DNA from: Betaproteobacteria bacterium
GTDB taxonomy: Bacteria; Pseudomonadota; Gammaproteobacteria; Burkholderiales; SG8-39
DNA: 64,000 bases
Direction of reading: 5' to 3'
Assembly: GCA_004297625.1 (NCBI GenBank)
Contig: SCTY01000064.1
Span: 62,001-126,000 of the forward strand
In this document: piece by piece, positions 21,113 through 28,433 of the stretch
How positions within the stretch are numbered: position 1 is the first letter of the stretch
How the letters are laid out: each line of letters opens with the position of its first letter
The notes under the pieces: generated by a model
Seen by the model: the letters and a program-made list of their open reading frames with translations, nothing else
Databases searched by the model: none
Told to the model about the DNA's origin: nothing
Made by a program: the position numbers and the translations under genes

Positions 21113-22095
21113 AAGCCATCGCGCATACGCTCGTCGATGTCGAGCTCCCCAAGCCCTCCGCGAGCGGCCGCGACCTGCTCGTCAAGGTCGAGGCCATCTC
21201 CGTAAACCCGGTCGACTACAAGCAGCGCATCGTTTCCACCAAGGAAGACATGCCGACGCGCGTGCTCGGCTGGGACGCCGCCGGAACGGTGGAAGCGGTC
21301 GGAAGCGAAGTGACGCTCTTCAGGCCCGGCGACGAGGTTTACTACGCAGGCGACGTGACGCGCGCCGGATGCAACAGCGAATTCCATCTCGTGGACGAGC
21401 GCATCGTCGGCCGCAAGCCCAGGAAGCTCGACTTCGCGCAGGCGGCCGCCATGCCGCTCACGGCCATCACCGCCTGGGAAGCGTTCTTCGACCGCATGAA
21501 GATCGACATCGGCGGCCGCCACCGCGGCGCGTCGCTGCTCATCATCGGCGGCGCCGGCGGCGTGGGCTCGATCGGTATCCAGCTCGCGCGCATTGCCGGT
21601 CTCACCGTGATCGCCACCGCGTCGCGCCCGGAGTCGATCGCCTGGGTAAAGGAGCTCGGCGCGAGCCACGTCGTCGACCACCGCAAGCCGCTGCGGGCGC
21701 AGATCGAGGCGCTCGGCATGAAGCATGTCGAGTACATCGCCAACTTCAACGACCTCGACCAGCACTGGGCCGCAATGGGAGATCTCATCGCCCCGCAGGG
21801 CGCGCTCGTCGCCATCGTGGCGAACCACAATCCGTTGGCGATGGACGTCGTGCGCTCGAAGAGCGCCAGCATGTGCTGGGAGCTCATGTTCACGCGCCCG
21901 CGCTTCCACACGCCCGACATGATCGAGCAGCACCGCCTGCTCAACAAGGTCGCCGACTGGCTGGACTCCGGCGAGCTGCGCTGCACGCTGCGCGAGACCC
22001 TCTCCCCGATCAACGCAAAAAACCTGCAGGCCGCGCACGCCAGGCTCGAGTCGGGAACCATGATAGGAAAACTCGTTCTAAGAAGTTGGCACTGA
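21109..22095 (+). CDS. Zinc-type alcohol dehydrogenase-like / quinone oxidoreductase
   Basis: Medium-chain dehydrogenase/reductase. The GroES-like N-terminal half has VSVNPVDYKQR and GWDAAGTVEAVG. The Rossmann half has LLIIGGAGGVGSIGIQLAR near residue 145. The catalytic-zinc cysteine and the four structural-zinc cysteines are not in their usual positions, which fits the zinc-independent quinone oxidoreductase-like subgroup annotated as zinc-binding ADH family. 328 residues. The start overlaps gph by four bases (ATGA), so they form one operon with ubiG. The physiological substrate is unknown. Confidence 0.82.
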   Translation: MKAIAHTLVDVELPKPSASGRDLLVKVEAISVNPVDYKQRIVSTKEDMPTRVLGWDAAGTVEAVGSEVTLFRPGDEVYYAGDVTRAGCNSEFHLVDERIVGRKPRKLDFAQAAAMPLTAITAWEAFFDRMKIDIGGRHRGASLLIIGGAGGVGSIGIQLARIAGLTVIATASRPESIAWVKELGASHVVDHRKPLRAQIEALGMKHVEYIANFNDLDQHWAAMGDLIAPQGALVAIVANHNPLAMDVVRSKSASMCWELMFTRPRFHTPDMIEQHRLLNKVADWLDSGELRCTLRETLSPINAKNLQAAHARLESGTMIGKLVLRSWH

Positions 22096-22113
22096 TAAAA
22101 TACAAGGTCTTAT
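22086..22113 (+). promoter_or_regulatory. ssrA: Probable ssrA promoter
   Basis: TTGGCA (22086-22091, five of six consensus) and TCTTAT (22108-22113, four of six) are 16 bases apart, and the -10 ends seven bases before the first base of the tmRNA. The -35 lies within the last codons of the preceding dehydrogenase gene. Confidence 0.6.
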
Positions 22114-22214
22114 CGATCCCGGGGGCGACCTGGTTTCGACGTGGACATCGAAGCAGCGCAGGGCATGCCGAGGACCAGATCACCTCGTAAATCCATTCTG
22201 GAAACACCATAAAC

Positions 22215-22247
22215 GCCAACGACGAGCGTTTCGCTCTAGCCGCCTAA
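22215..22247 (+). other. ssrA: tmRNA tag reading frame (ANDERFALAA)
   Basis: From resume codon GCC the frame reads Ala-Asn-Asp-Glu-Arg-Phe-Ala-Leu-Ala-Ala then TAA. With the alanine carried by the tmRNA this adds AANDERFALAA to stalled proteins. The final Leu-Ala-Ala is the usual ClpXP-type degradation signal. Confidence 0.97.
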
Positions 22248-22479
22248 CACCGGCTAGACGCTGCACTGGTCTGCTGATGGGCCAGGCCCGGGAGGCAAAG
22301 GAGGCGCAAGCCGAGCTTGCTTAGCGGGTGCAGCGTCATTCACATCAGCCTCTCCTCCGGGCTTGGCCGCTTGGCCCAGGGGATCCGTCGAAGCGGCTAG
22401 CCGCGCGTCAGCCTGCCGGTTGGCGGGCGCAAGGCGAAATACAAACAACCAGGCTAAGCATGTAGTCCTGACTGCCTAG

Positions 22480-22518
22480 GGTTCATGGACGCGGGTTCGA
22501 TTCCCGCCGCCTCCACCA
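22480..22518 (+). other. Probable integration (att) site at the ssrA 3' end
   Basis: The T-arm and acceptor 3' part of ssrA is a well-known target of tyrosine integrases, and an integrase-like frame opens directly downstream while ssrA itself stays intact. I did not find a convincing second copy of this segment elsewhere in the window, so the far junction is unknown. Confidence 0.45.
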
Positions 22519-22525
22519 TCCGACC

Positions 22526-22559
22526 GTCCGAGGAAGTCCACCAAAGTCCTCGGATGTCC
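22526..22559 (+). repeat. Four GTCC motifs at exact 10-base period next to att
   Basis: GTCC begins at 22526, 22536, 22546 and 22556, each one helical turn apart, within a context like (A/G)(A/T)GTCC. The segment also contains the hairpin arms TCCGAGGA (22527-22534) and TCCTCGGA (22547-22554). Position just inside the att site suggests arm-type integrase binding sites; this is inference. Confidence 0.5.
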
Positions 22560-22606
22560 TCCAAGAGCATGATTTACCTCCGGAAGTCTCGCTCAAGGAA
22601 GCGCGC

Positions 22607-23629
22607 TTGAAGCGCGACGACGCCCGGCGCCCACTCGCGAACGGCATCGATCCTAGCGAGCACCGGCAGCAAAGCAAGAGCGCGCGGGTAGAGCAAGCGG
22701 CGAACAGCTTCGAGGCGATCGCGCGCGAGTGGTATGCGAAGTTCTCGCAGAACTGGGTGGACAGCCATTCCAGCAAGATCCTCCGGCGCCTCGAGCGCGA
22801 CGTCTTCCCTTGGCTCGGCGCGCGACCAATCGCGTCCATCACCGCACCGGAGCTGCTGACGGCGCTTCGCCGCATCGAAAGCCGCGGTGCGCTCGAAACC
22901 GCGCACCGGGCGATGCAGAACTGCGGCCAGGTCTTCCGCTACGCGGTCGCGACGGGGCGCGCGGAGCGCGACCCGACCGGCGACCTGCGCGGCGCCCTGC
23001 CCCCGGTGAAAGAAAAGCACCATGCCTCGATAAAAGACCCGAAGGCCATCGGCGCCCTCCTAAGGACAATCGACGGCTACCAAGGCTCGCTGATCACGAA
23101 ATGCGCGCTGCGCCTCGCACCCCTCCTCTTCGTCCGTCCCGGCGAGCTGAGAAAAGCCGAATGGACCGAATTCAACCTCGACGCCGCGGAATGGCGCATC
23201 CCTGCCGAGCGCATGAAGATGCGTGAGCAGCACATTGTTCCCCTCTCCGCTCAAGCCGTGGCGATCCTGCGCGAGCTACACGCGCTCACGGGCGGGCGTC
23301 GCTATGTGTTCCCCGGCGCGCGCACGAACGGCCGGCCGATGAGCGAAAACACCGTCAACGCCGGCCTGCGGCGGCTCGGATACGCCAAGGACGAAATGAC
23401 CGGCCACGGATTCCGCAGCATCGCCTCTACGCTCCTCAACGAGCAAGGCTGGCACCGCGACGCCATCGAGCGCCAGCTCGCGCACGCCGAGCGCAACAAC
23501 GTCCGGGCCGCCTACAACTTCGCCGAACACCTGCCCGAGCGCCGGAAGATGATGCAGGCATGGGCCGATTACCTGGACGGGCTCAAGGTTGGCGCGAAGG
23601 TCATACCGATTCACGGGCGGGCGGCCTAG
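22607..23629 (+). pseudogene. Tyrosine integrase lacking its N-terminal arm-binding domain
   Basis: P4/DUF4102-type phage integrase. The core-binding region (ANSFEAIAREWYAKFSQNW) and the catalytic domain are complete, with Arg in RPGELRKAEW, His-x-x-Arg in GHGFRSIAS, the second His in QLAHAERN and the nucleophile Tyr in RAAYNFAEH. Homology to the family begins only at PPEVSLKEARLKRDDARR (coded from about 22577), so roughly the first 65-70 residues, the arm-site-binding domain, are absent. The frame stays open upstream into ssrA. No good ATG or ribosome site exists; TTG 22607 is only the first possible start. Catalytic but probably not fully functional. Confidence 0.75.
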
Positions 23630-24252
23630 CTTGACTTGCGAGAGGCTGGATACGCGTAACGATCAGCAATCTTCTGATTGAGCCTGCCCACGACCTCGAA
23701 GACCAAAGCTGCTGCCTCTTTGATATAGGCAGCGGACACGACCAAAGTACTGTCCTCCACGCCGACTCCCGGTACTTTCGCAATCAGCGCCTTGATCTCC
23801 CGCTCTTTCTCTGGCGGCAAGTCCATGAGCCTTCCATTGCGGTGCGCGACGAAGTTTCTCAGCTCCTGTAGATAGCCTAGGCGCTCTCTTTCTTCCGCGG
23901 ACCACGGAAGGTCAACGCGCAAGATACCCTCGAAGTACTTCTCAATCTGGCCGCGGAAATTCTGCGCGCGAATGTCGCGGAAGGACACGCCGATCGTTTC
24001 TCGCTTTCCAACCCAGAGGGCGAAATCTGATAGGAATGACTCGAACAAGCCCCAAATGGGAACGAGAGCTCCGATCCGGAAGAAGCGCGGAATTTGCTTC
24101 TCTGCGGCATCTTCTATTTGCGAGAGTTTCGACCAATACTCCTCGCGTTCGAGCTTTTCGGTCGATTTTTCAAGCTCCCTTTCAGCGCGAAGGCGGTACT
24201 GGTCTCGCGCGTGCGAGATCTGATCCTCAAGAACTTTCAGATAGCTGTCCAA
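23626..24252 (-). CDS. HEPN-domain protein (putative RNase effector)
   Basis: The 208 residues begin with a charged predicted coiled coil (about 1-55) followed by a helical domain containing ELRNFVAHRNGRL at about 135, which fits the R-x4-6-H motif of HEPN ribonucleases. FALWVGKRETIGVSFRDI suggests the RiboL-PSP/MAE_28990-like HEPN group, but I cannot fix the subfamily. The start is TTG at 24252, chosen because AGGAG lies nine bases upstream. It is the last gene of a unit abiEi-abiEii-SIR2-like-short ORF-HEPN and its stop overlaps the convergent integrase stop by three to four bases. A role as toxin or abortive-infection effector is inference. Confidence 0.6.
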   Translation of the reverse strand: MDSYLKVLEDQISHARDQYRLRAERELEKSTEKLEREEYWSKLSQIEDAAEKQIPRFFRIGALVPIWGLFESFLSDFALWVGKRETIGVSFRDIRAQNFRGQIEKYFEGILRVDLPWSAEERERLGYLQELRNFVAHRNGRLMDLPPEKEREIKALIAKVPGVGVEDSTLVVSAAYIKEAAALVFEVVGRLNQKIADRYAYPASRKSS

Positions 24253-24264
24253 GGCCCATGACTC

Positions 24265-24330
24265 CTAGCCGAAAGAGATGCCGGGATAGCTCAGGTCTAC
24301 GTTGAGCAGCTGCTCGAAATCGAGTGCCAT
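24265..24330 (-). CDS. Possible 21-residue peptide between SIR2-like gene and HEPN gene
   Basis: An ATG directly follows the SIR2-like stop (TGAATG) with CAGGAG seven bases upstream, and reads MALDFEQLLNVD to a TAG at 24265 that is built into the ribosome site of the HEPN gene. It could be a coupling or leader peptide, a small partner protein or a truncated gene remnant. No family recognised. Confidence 0.3.
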   Translation of the reverse strand: MALDFEQLLNVDLSYPGISFG

Positions 24331-25060
24331 TCAGGACTCCTGATCAAGCAAAGTTTCATACTGATACCAGACGCAGGGCACGCAGAAGGGTTCATTGGAC
24401 GCCCAATGATGTTTCCTGCAGTTCCCCGGCCTAAGAATGGCTCGCGCAAGGTGCCGCCAACTGGCCGGTATTGCGTGGACGTTCGTGCTTTTCAATTCCC
24501 CCGACAAGCGATGCATCATTTCGTATGGGTCCAGCGATATGACCAGCACGGCGTCATGCGCGAGCGGAATTCTCGACGTAAGGAATGCATACGTGTGCAC
24601 GTCATCCATGCCGCCAAATGAATAGCCGATTATCGAGACGTACTTCGAGTGCGGGAGAGCTTTCGCCGCGATTCGGTATTCCGCTCGGCTCATCACCACT
24701 GCTGGCTCCGGCCCAGGGAGTATTAGCCCTGGGATAGTCGGTGGCGGCAACTCGGGGAAGTCAAGAATGGCGTTGGTATAAGCGGCCCACCCGATCCGCT
24801 CAAACATTTCCGGCGAGAGGCTGCGTCCATGGGGCTCAAGAACTCGATGAACCCTACGATAGCGGCTCGCCAGGCTGTCGACATTCATGTTGAAGATCGT
24901 TGAAGGCGCCGCTGCCAAGGAGAACACTTCATAGTTGCTGCTCGCGATTTCTCCGCGGGACGGACGCTCCGGCACCCAGCACGTAAAACGATTCCGGCAT
25001 CGCGAAGGACCGAGACAGCGCCGACAAGGCTGTAAGCGCCTTCGGTGGCGGGCGGTACAT
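24331..25060 (-). pseudogene. SIR2-like NAD-binding protein, single frameshift
   Basis: From ATG 25060 one frame gives MYRPPPKALTALSALS then FYVLGAGASVP, a SIR2-type NAD-binding GAGxS motif. This frame stops at 24929. The next frame then continues the fold: SNYEVFSLAAAPSTIFNMNVDSL, the HG motif in VLEPHGRSL, and YVSIIGYSFGGMDD to a stop at 24331. The switch needs skipping one base near 24950-24962 (CCCGCGG). Combined length is about 242 residues with a C-terminal CRKHH...CVPC cluster. It starts six bases after the abiEii stop. An assembly error, a true pseudogene or programmed frameshifting are all possible. SIR2-like domains in defence systems often deplete NAD+. Confidence 0.6.
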
Positions 25061-25066
25061 AATTGT

Positions 25067-25984
25067 TTACTTCCCGAGCAGCCGTTCCAGCTCCTGCGCC
25101 TGCTCCTTGAGCTTTTTCGGGTTGGCCTTCGCCAGGCGGCCGAGATTTTCAAGCTTCCACCGGACGCCGGGCAGCTGCTCGAGATGCCCTATGCCGAGCA
25201 AGTCCCACTTGGGCTCGTTGCGGGCGAGCGATAGCAGGAACTCGCGCTCAGCGGCATCGAGTCCCGCCTGCAGTTCGGCCACCATGCGCTCGCGCGTAGA
25301 CAGGAGCGACTTCAATTCCACCGGCTCCGTGGTCATTCCCTTAAATGTGCCTTCGTATTCGCCTGAGACGTCCCGAAGGTTCGGGAAGAGCACTTCGTGA
25401 ATCGGCCGGTTATGCGCGGCGAGGTAGGCAACGAAGCTGCGCCGAATTGCCGGAGTGATCCCCTCATGGGTGAAGAGTTCCATCACGTCGAACAGATCTC
25501 GCGGGTGCTGGCGGTCCAGCGCAGCCACCAGCTTTCCGCCATAAAGGTCTTCGAGCGATACCAACGGCAGTTCGAGGTCGGCCTGCAAGACTTCCTTCGC
25601 CTTGGCACTGAGCGACGCCGAGCGAACCGGATGAACCGTCCCTCGCAGCACGAAATTCACTTCGACCTTCACTTCGAGCTTCTCGCGCCGTACAAATAGC
25701 TTCGTCTCGCCAGCGTCGGCGACCGTCGCCACGTGAGTCTGGAAGCCCCGTTTCTTGAGACGCTCGCCAGCGTTCTTGATCCCCTCGCTGATCCTGCCGA
25801 GCGCTTCTTCCCGCCCCACGCTGTGATCCCCGAAAACCAGGTCCAGGTCCACGGACAACCGGGGCATTCCCCGCACGAAGAGATTGATCGCCGTCCCGCC
25901 CTTGAGGGCAAAGATGCCGTCCGCGAACACCAGCGGCGCAACCTGGGTGAGCAGGCGCGCGGTATCAAGATAAACCTGATTCAC
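25067..25984 (-). CDS. abiEii: AbiEii/AbiGii nucleotidyltransferase toxin
   Basis: Toxin of the AbiE type IV-style toxin-antitoxin/phage-exclusion family. The DNA-polymerase-beta-like nucleotidyltransferase core shows ALKGGTAINLFVRGMPRLSVDLDLVF (GG-x12-DxD type) at residues 27-52 and a conserved SLEDLYGGKLVAALDRQHPRDLFDV block near 145. 305 residues, normal. It overlaps abiEi by four bases, the standard arrangement. Family members transfer nucleotides and are held in check by the separate antitoxin. Confidence 0.9.
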   Translation of the reverse strand: MNQVYLDTARLLTQVAPLVFADGIFALKGGTAINLFVRGMPRLSVDLDLVFGDHSVGREEALGRISEGIKNAGERLKKRGFQTHVATVADAGETKLFVRREKLEVKVEVNFVLRGTVHPVRSASLSAKAKEVLQADLELPLVSLEDLYGGKLVAALDRQHPRDLFDVMELFTHEGITPAIRRSFVAYLAAHNRPIHEVLFPNLRDVSGEYEGTFKGMTTEPVELKSLLSTRERMVAELQAGLDAAEREFLLSLARNEPKWDLLGIGHLEQLPGVRWKLENLGRLAKANPKKLKEQAQELERLLGK

Positions 25985-26721
25985 GGCTTGAGCACCAGCA
26001 GGAAGCCGTCCTTGGACTTGGATATCCAGGGCCGCGCGCTCCCCTTAGGCAGCACCGCTGCATCGAGCTTGCCGGCCCACGGCAGCGACAGCTCGCGCGC
26101 AAGCGTGAGACACAGCCGAACCGTCTTCACGCTCGTGCAAACCTTGAGGAGATCCATCAGCACCTCGGCGCGCAGGTTGTACGTGCCTTCGGCTATTTCC
26201 CTGGCCTCCTGCAGCGGCTGCCGAACGCCCACTTCGTCGAGCAACTCGAGAAGCGCACGTTCCGGCGTCGAAACCCGTGGCGCGTTGTCACGATTCTCGA
26301 AGCGACCGACGCCAAGCATCTGCTCAGGCTTTTCCTTGAACAGCCGCTTCCGGTGGTACTCGCTCGGAAAATGCTTAACGAACCAATCGGGAAGACGCGC
26401 AGTCGCCCAGCCATAGAGATGCAGCACGGCCTCCTGAGAGACATATTGACGAACCCCGTACCACTCCAGAGCGGTCTTCCCGCCAACATGAAGCCCAGCT
26501 ATTTGCGCTTGAAGAACGACAAGACTCGGATGCAGCTGAAGGGATTCGCCGGGCCGGCTATAAACGCCCCGCGCCAGGCGCTTGAGCCAGCCTGAGCGGA
26601 CATAGTGGACCGCTAGATCAGCAGAGATACCCAATCTGGCGAGCCGCTCCGAGGTCACGGGCGAGCCTGCAGGCAGCCGGGTATAAAGAGTTTTTAGTTT
26701 GGTTGTGTTAGTCGTAGCCAC
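25981..26721 (-). CDS. abiEi: AbiEi-type antitoxin / transcriptional autorepressor
   Basis: The N-terminal winged helix-turn-helix (about 15-60, LARLGISADLAVHYVRSGWLKRLARGVYSRPG) is followed by the AbiEi antitoxin domain with LHVGGKTALEWYG and VSTPERALLELLDEVG. 246 residues. The start is GTG at 26721, lying inside a palindrome and with no ribosome site; a TATATA 12-20 bases upstream suggests a leaderless or nearly leaderless mRNA. Family members bind inverted repeats in their own promoter, and two suitable palindromes are present here. Confidence 0.85.
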   Translation of the reverse strand: MATTNTTKLKTLYTRLPAGSPVTSERLARLGISADLAVHYVRSGWLKRLARGVYSRPGESLQLHPSLVVLQAQIAGLHVGGKTALEWYGVRQYVSQEAVLHLYGWATARLPDWFVKHFPSEYHRKRLFKEKPEQMLGVGRFENRDNAPRVSTPERALLELLDEVGVRQPLQEAREIAEGTYNLRAEVLMDLLKVCTSVKTVRLCLTLARELSLPWAGKLDAAVLPKGSARPWISKSKDGFLLVLKP

Positions 26722-26730
26722 ACTACGACT
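26710..26730. promoter_or_regulatory. AbiEi operator 1 (palindrome over the abiEi start)
   Basis: Arms AGTCGTAG (26710-26717) and CTACGACT (26723-26730) flank CCACA. It covers the abiEi start codon and sits just downstream of an AT-rich TATATA element, so bound protein would block initiation. Confidence 0.75.
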
Positions 26731-26780
26731 ATATATACTATTCTAATATCTCGCAAGCATGACATATCCGTTAGATGATA

Positions 26781-26805
26781 ATTATCGTAGCCACACTACG
26801 ATAAT
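26781..26805. promoter_or_regulatory. AbiEi operator 2 (upstream palindrome)
   Basis: Perfect ten-base arms ATTATCGTAG and CTACGATAAT flank the same CCACA spacer as operator 1. The two sites share a 17-base core and their centres are 73 bases (about seven turns) apart, fitting cooperative binding by AbiEi. Confidence 0.75.
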
Positions 26806-26835
26806 CAATACTTTTCCAATAAACCCCCTGCTTAG

Positions 26836-27241
26836 ATCTATCCAGTAGGAATTGGGCTCCGAAGCTCCCCGGAAAGCCTAACGCCTGAAAGGTTGGAGGT
26901 GGATGGCTTTCCCATTCGAAGAGGTACCGCCGTCGTAGTCGACGAGCGAGCAGCCCTGCTCTGGGTCCATGGTGCCGCGACCGCGCTCAATCCGCGGCTG
27001 CGTTACTACCAAGGAAAACGGCGCATTCCGGCACCAATGATGATTCGACGCTATTCTGGCCAAAGCGAACTGTATCAAGTGGGAAGTGAGATCTTGGGAC
27101 TGTCGAAGATGAATTGGAACAGCTTCGACCTTTACTCACAGATCCCGGCAACCATTGAAACCTCGCGAAAAGTCGCCCGAATCGGAGCGCTCCTGGACCG
27201 CTTTGGATCAAATTCCCCATGACTACCGCTTGTTCATGTGA
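26836..27241 (+). pseudogene. Prokaryotic Argonaute (PIWI domain) C-terminal fragment
   Basis: The open frame from 26836 encodes LRSSPESLTPERLEVDGFPI, ALLWVHGA, RLRYYQGKRRIPAPMMIRRYSG, ILGLSKMNWNSFDLYSQ and PATIETSRKVARIGALLDRF, which match the last third of a pAgo PIWI domain, including the K-x-N-W-N segment. The frame stops at 27222, but the next frame continues HDYRLFM and then stop (27241), the usual carboxyl end of Argonautes, showing a frameshift near 27211. A stop lies at 26833 and no N-terminal part precedes it. It is therefore a decayed remnant. The family call rests on recognition, without a search. Confidence 0.6.
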
Positions 27242-27288
27242 GAAGGACGCGCGAGCGGCCTCGGGCTCCAAGTCGGTGGGCTAGTATG

Positions 27289-27312
27289 CTGGGGGCAACT
27301 CTGGGGGCAACA
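27289..27312 (+). repeat. Tandem 12-base repeat at the edge of the mobile block
   Basis: CTGGGGGCAACT is followed at once by CTGGGGGCAACA. The 27242-27427 gap around it has no gene; it otherwise holds only a weak stem (CGCCCGG 27327-27333 with CCGGGCG 27355-27361). Such G-rich tandem motifs are often seen near tRNA/tmRNA-borne integrase sites, so it may mark an element boundary. Confidence 0.4.
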
Positions 27313-27427
27313 AGCTTTTCCCAAATCGCCCGGAGCTAGCGTTTACGCGGCTCCCCGGGCGGTATGCGAGGGACGCCGCCACCACATACCCAAATCACCA
27401 CGTTCCATGGCGGCGCTACGCCGTTGA

Positions 27428-28393
27428 TTACTGCGGCTCGATGTGGGCACGTTTAATGATGCCTCCCCATTTCGCGGTATCGCTTTCGATCAATTTGGCC
27501 AGCGACTCCGGATTGCCGGGATAGGGGTCGAGACAGAGATTCTTAAGGAATTCGCGCCCGCTCTCCGTCGCAAATAGGCTGTTGGAGAATCCGGAAAGCT
27601 TTTGCGCGATGTCGCGCGGTGCTTTGGCAGGCAGAAACATTGCAAACCACGCCACGAGATCGTAACCCTGTAGCCCTGCTTCGGCCATGGTCGGTATCTC
27701 GGGTGCGCACGAGACGCGCGTCGCATTCGTGACGGCAAGTGCACGAGCCTTGCCACCGCGCATCTGTTGTATCCCCGTAACGGCATCGGCGAAGAGAAAC
27801 TGGATTTGCCCTCCGAGCAGGTCATTGAGCGCCTGGCTCGATCCCTTATACGGCACATAGGTCACTTCTTTGAGCGCCGCACGTTCTAGGTAAAGCTCTG
27901 TGACGATGCGCGCCGTGGCGGTGCCGGATCCGTACGCTACCTTCCCTGGCCGCGCCTTGATGTAATCGGTTAGCTCAGCGACCGAATTCACGGGCACTAC
28001 AGCGGGATTCACTAACAGTGCGAAGCCAAGCGAGAGCACGGTAGTAACCGGCGTAAAGTCCTTCACCGGATCGAAACCAAGTTCCTTGAACAGGTGAATA
28101 TTCGCAGCATGTGTCGAGTTCGCCGTTAATAGAATGGTGTAGCCGTCGGCTGGGGCGCGTGCGACGTACTGGGCCGCGAGATTGCCCATGGCTCCGGATC
28201 TGATTTCCACTACAAAAGGCTGGCCGGTGCGTTCCCGCAGATTTTGCGCGAGATATCGCGCGACGACATCGATCCCAGTGCCGGCGGTGTAACCATGGAT
28301 GATTGTTACGGGCTTGGATGGCCATGTCTGCGCTGTGACCGGCGATGCCAAGGTCAACGCAAGTGCAATCCATAAAATACGTGTGAGCTTCAT
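27428..28393 (-). CDS. Tripartite tricarboxylate transporter substrate-binding protein (Bug/TctC)
   Basis: Periplasmic binding protein. It has a signal peptide (about 1-21, ending TAQ), then WPSKPVTIIHGYTAGTGIDVVARYLA and the family blocks ANSTHAANIHLFKELGFDPVKDFTPV and YVPYKGSSQALNDLLGGQIQFLF. 321 residues from ATG 28393, chosen because GGGAGGGACC lies just upstream. No tctA/tctB permease genes are in the window, so it is an orphan receptor, as often in betaproteobacteria. It follows the DAO gene by 40 bases and probably binds a carboxylate or amide substrate of this operon. Confidence 0.9.
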   Translation of the reverse strand: MKLTRILWIALALTLASPVTAQTWPSKPVTIIHGYTAGTGIDVVARYLAQNLRERTGQPFVVEIRSGAMGNLAAQYVARAPADGYTILLTANSTHAANIHLFKELGFDPVKDFTPVTTVLSLGFALLVNPAVVPVNSVAELTDYIKARPGKVAYGSGTATARIVTELYLERAALKEVTYVPYKGSSQALNDLLGGQIQFLFADAVTGIQQMRGGKARALAVTNATRVSCAPEIPTMAEAGLQGYDLVAWFAMFLPAKAPRDIAQKLSGFSNSLFATESGREFLKNLCLDPYPGNPESLAKLIESDTAKWGGIIKRAHIEPQ

Positions 28394-28433
28394 TGGTCCC
28401 TCCCTTTGCAAGCCGCCGAGACATTCGGCTGCT

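Larger units (their letters stand above)
22121..22518 (+). ncRNA. ssrA: Transfer-messenger RNA
   Basis: One-piece tmRNA that rescues stalled ribosomes with SmpB. The 5' end GGGGGCG pairs with CGCCTCC just before the 3' ACCA (22515-22518), closing a tRNA-like acceptor stem. The 5' GACCTGGTTTCGACG and the 3' GGTTCGATTCCCG T-arm are canonical. A short reading frame at 22215-22247 encodes the proteolysis tag. About 398 bases, normal for the class. Its 3' end borders an integrase gene, a common integration site. Confidence 0.97.

Noticed and set aside
27360..27385. A CGCCGCC-ACCAC-like stretch as the second att copy of the ssrA end.
   Set aside because: Similarity to the ssrA 3' end is short, interrupted and made of low-complexity GC-rich bases, so it is not good evidence for a duplicated att core.
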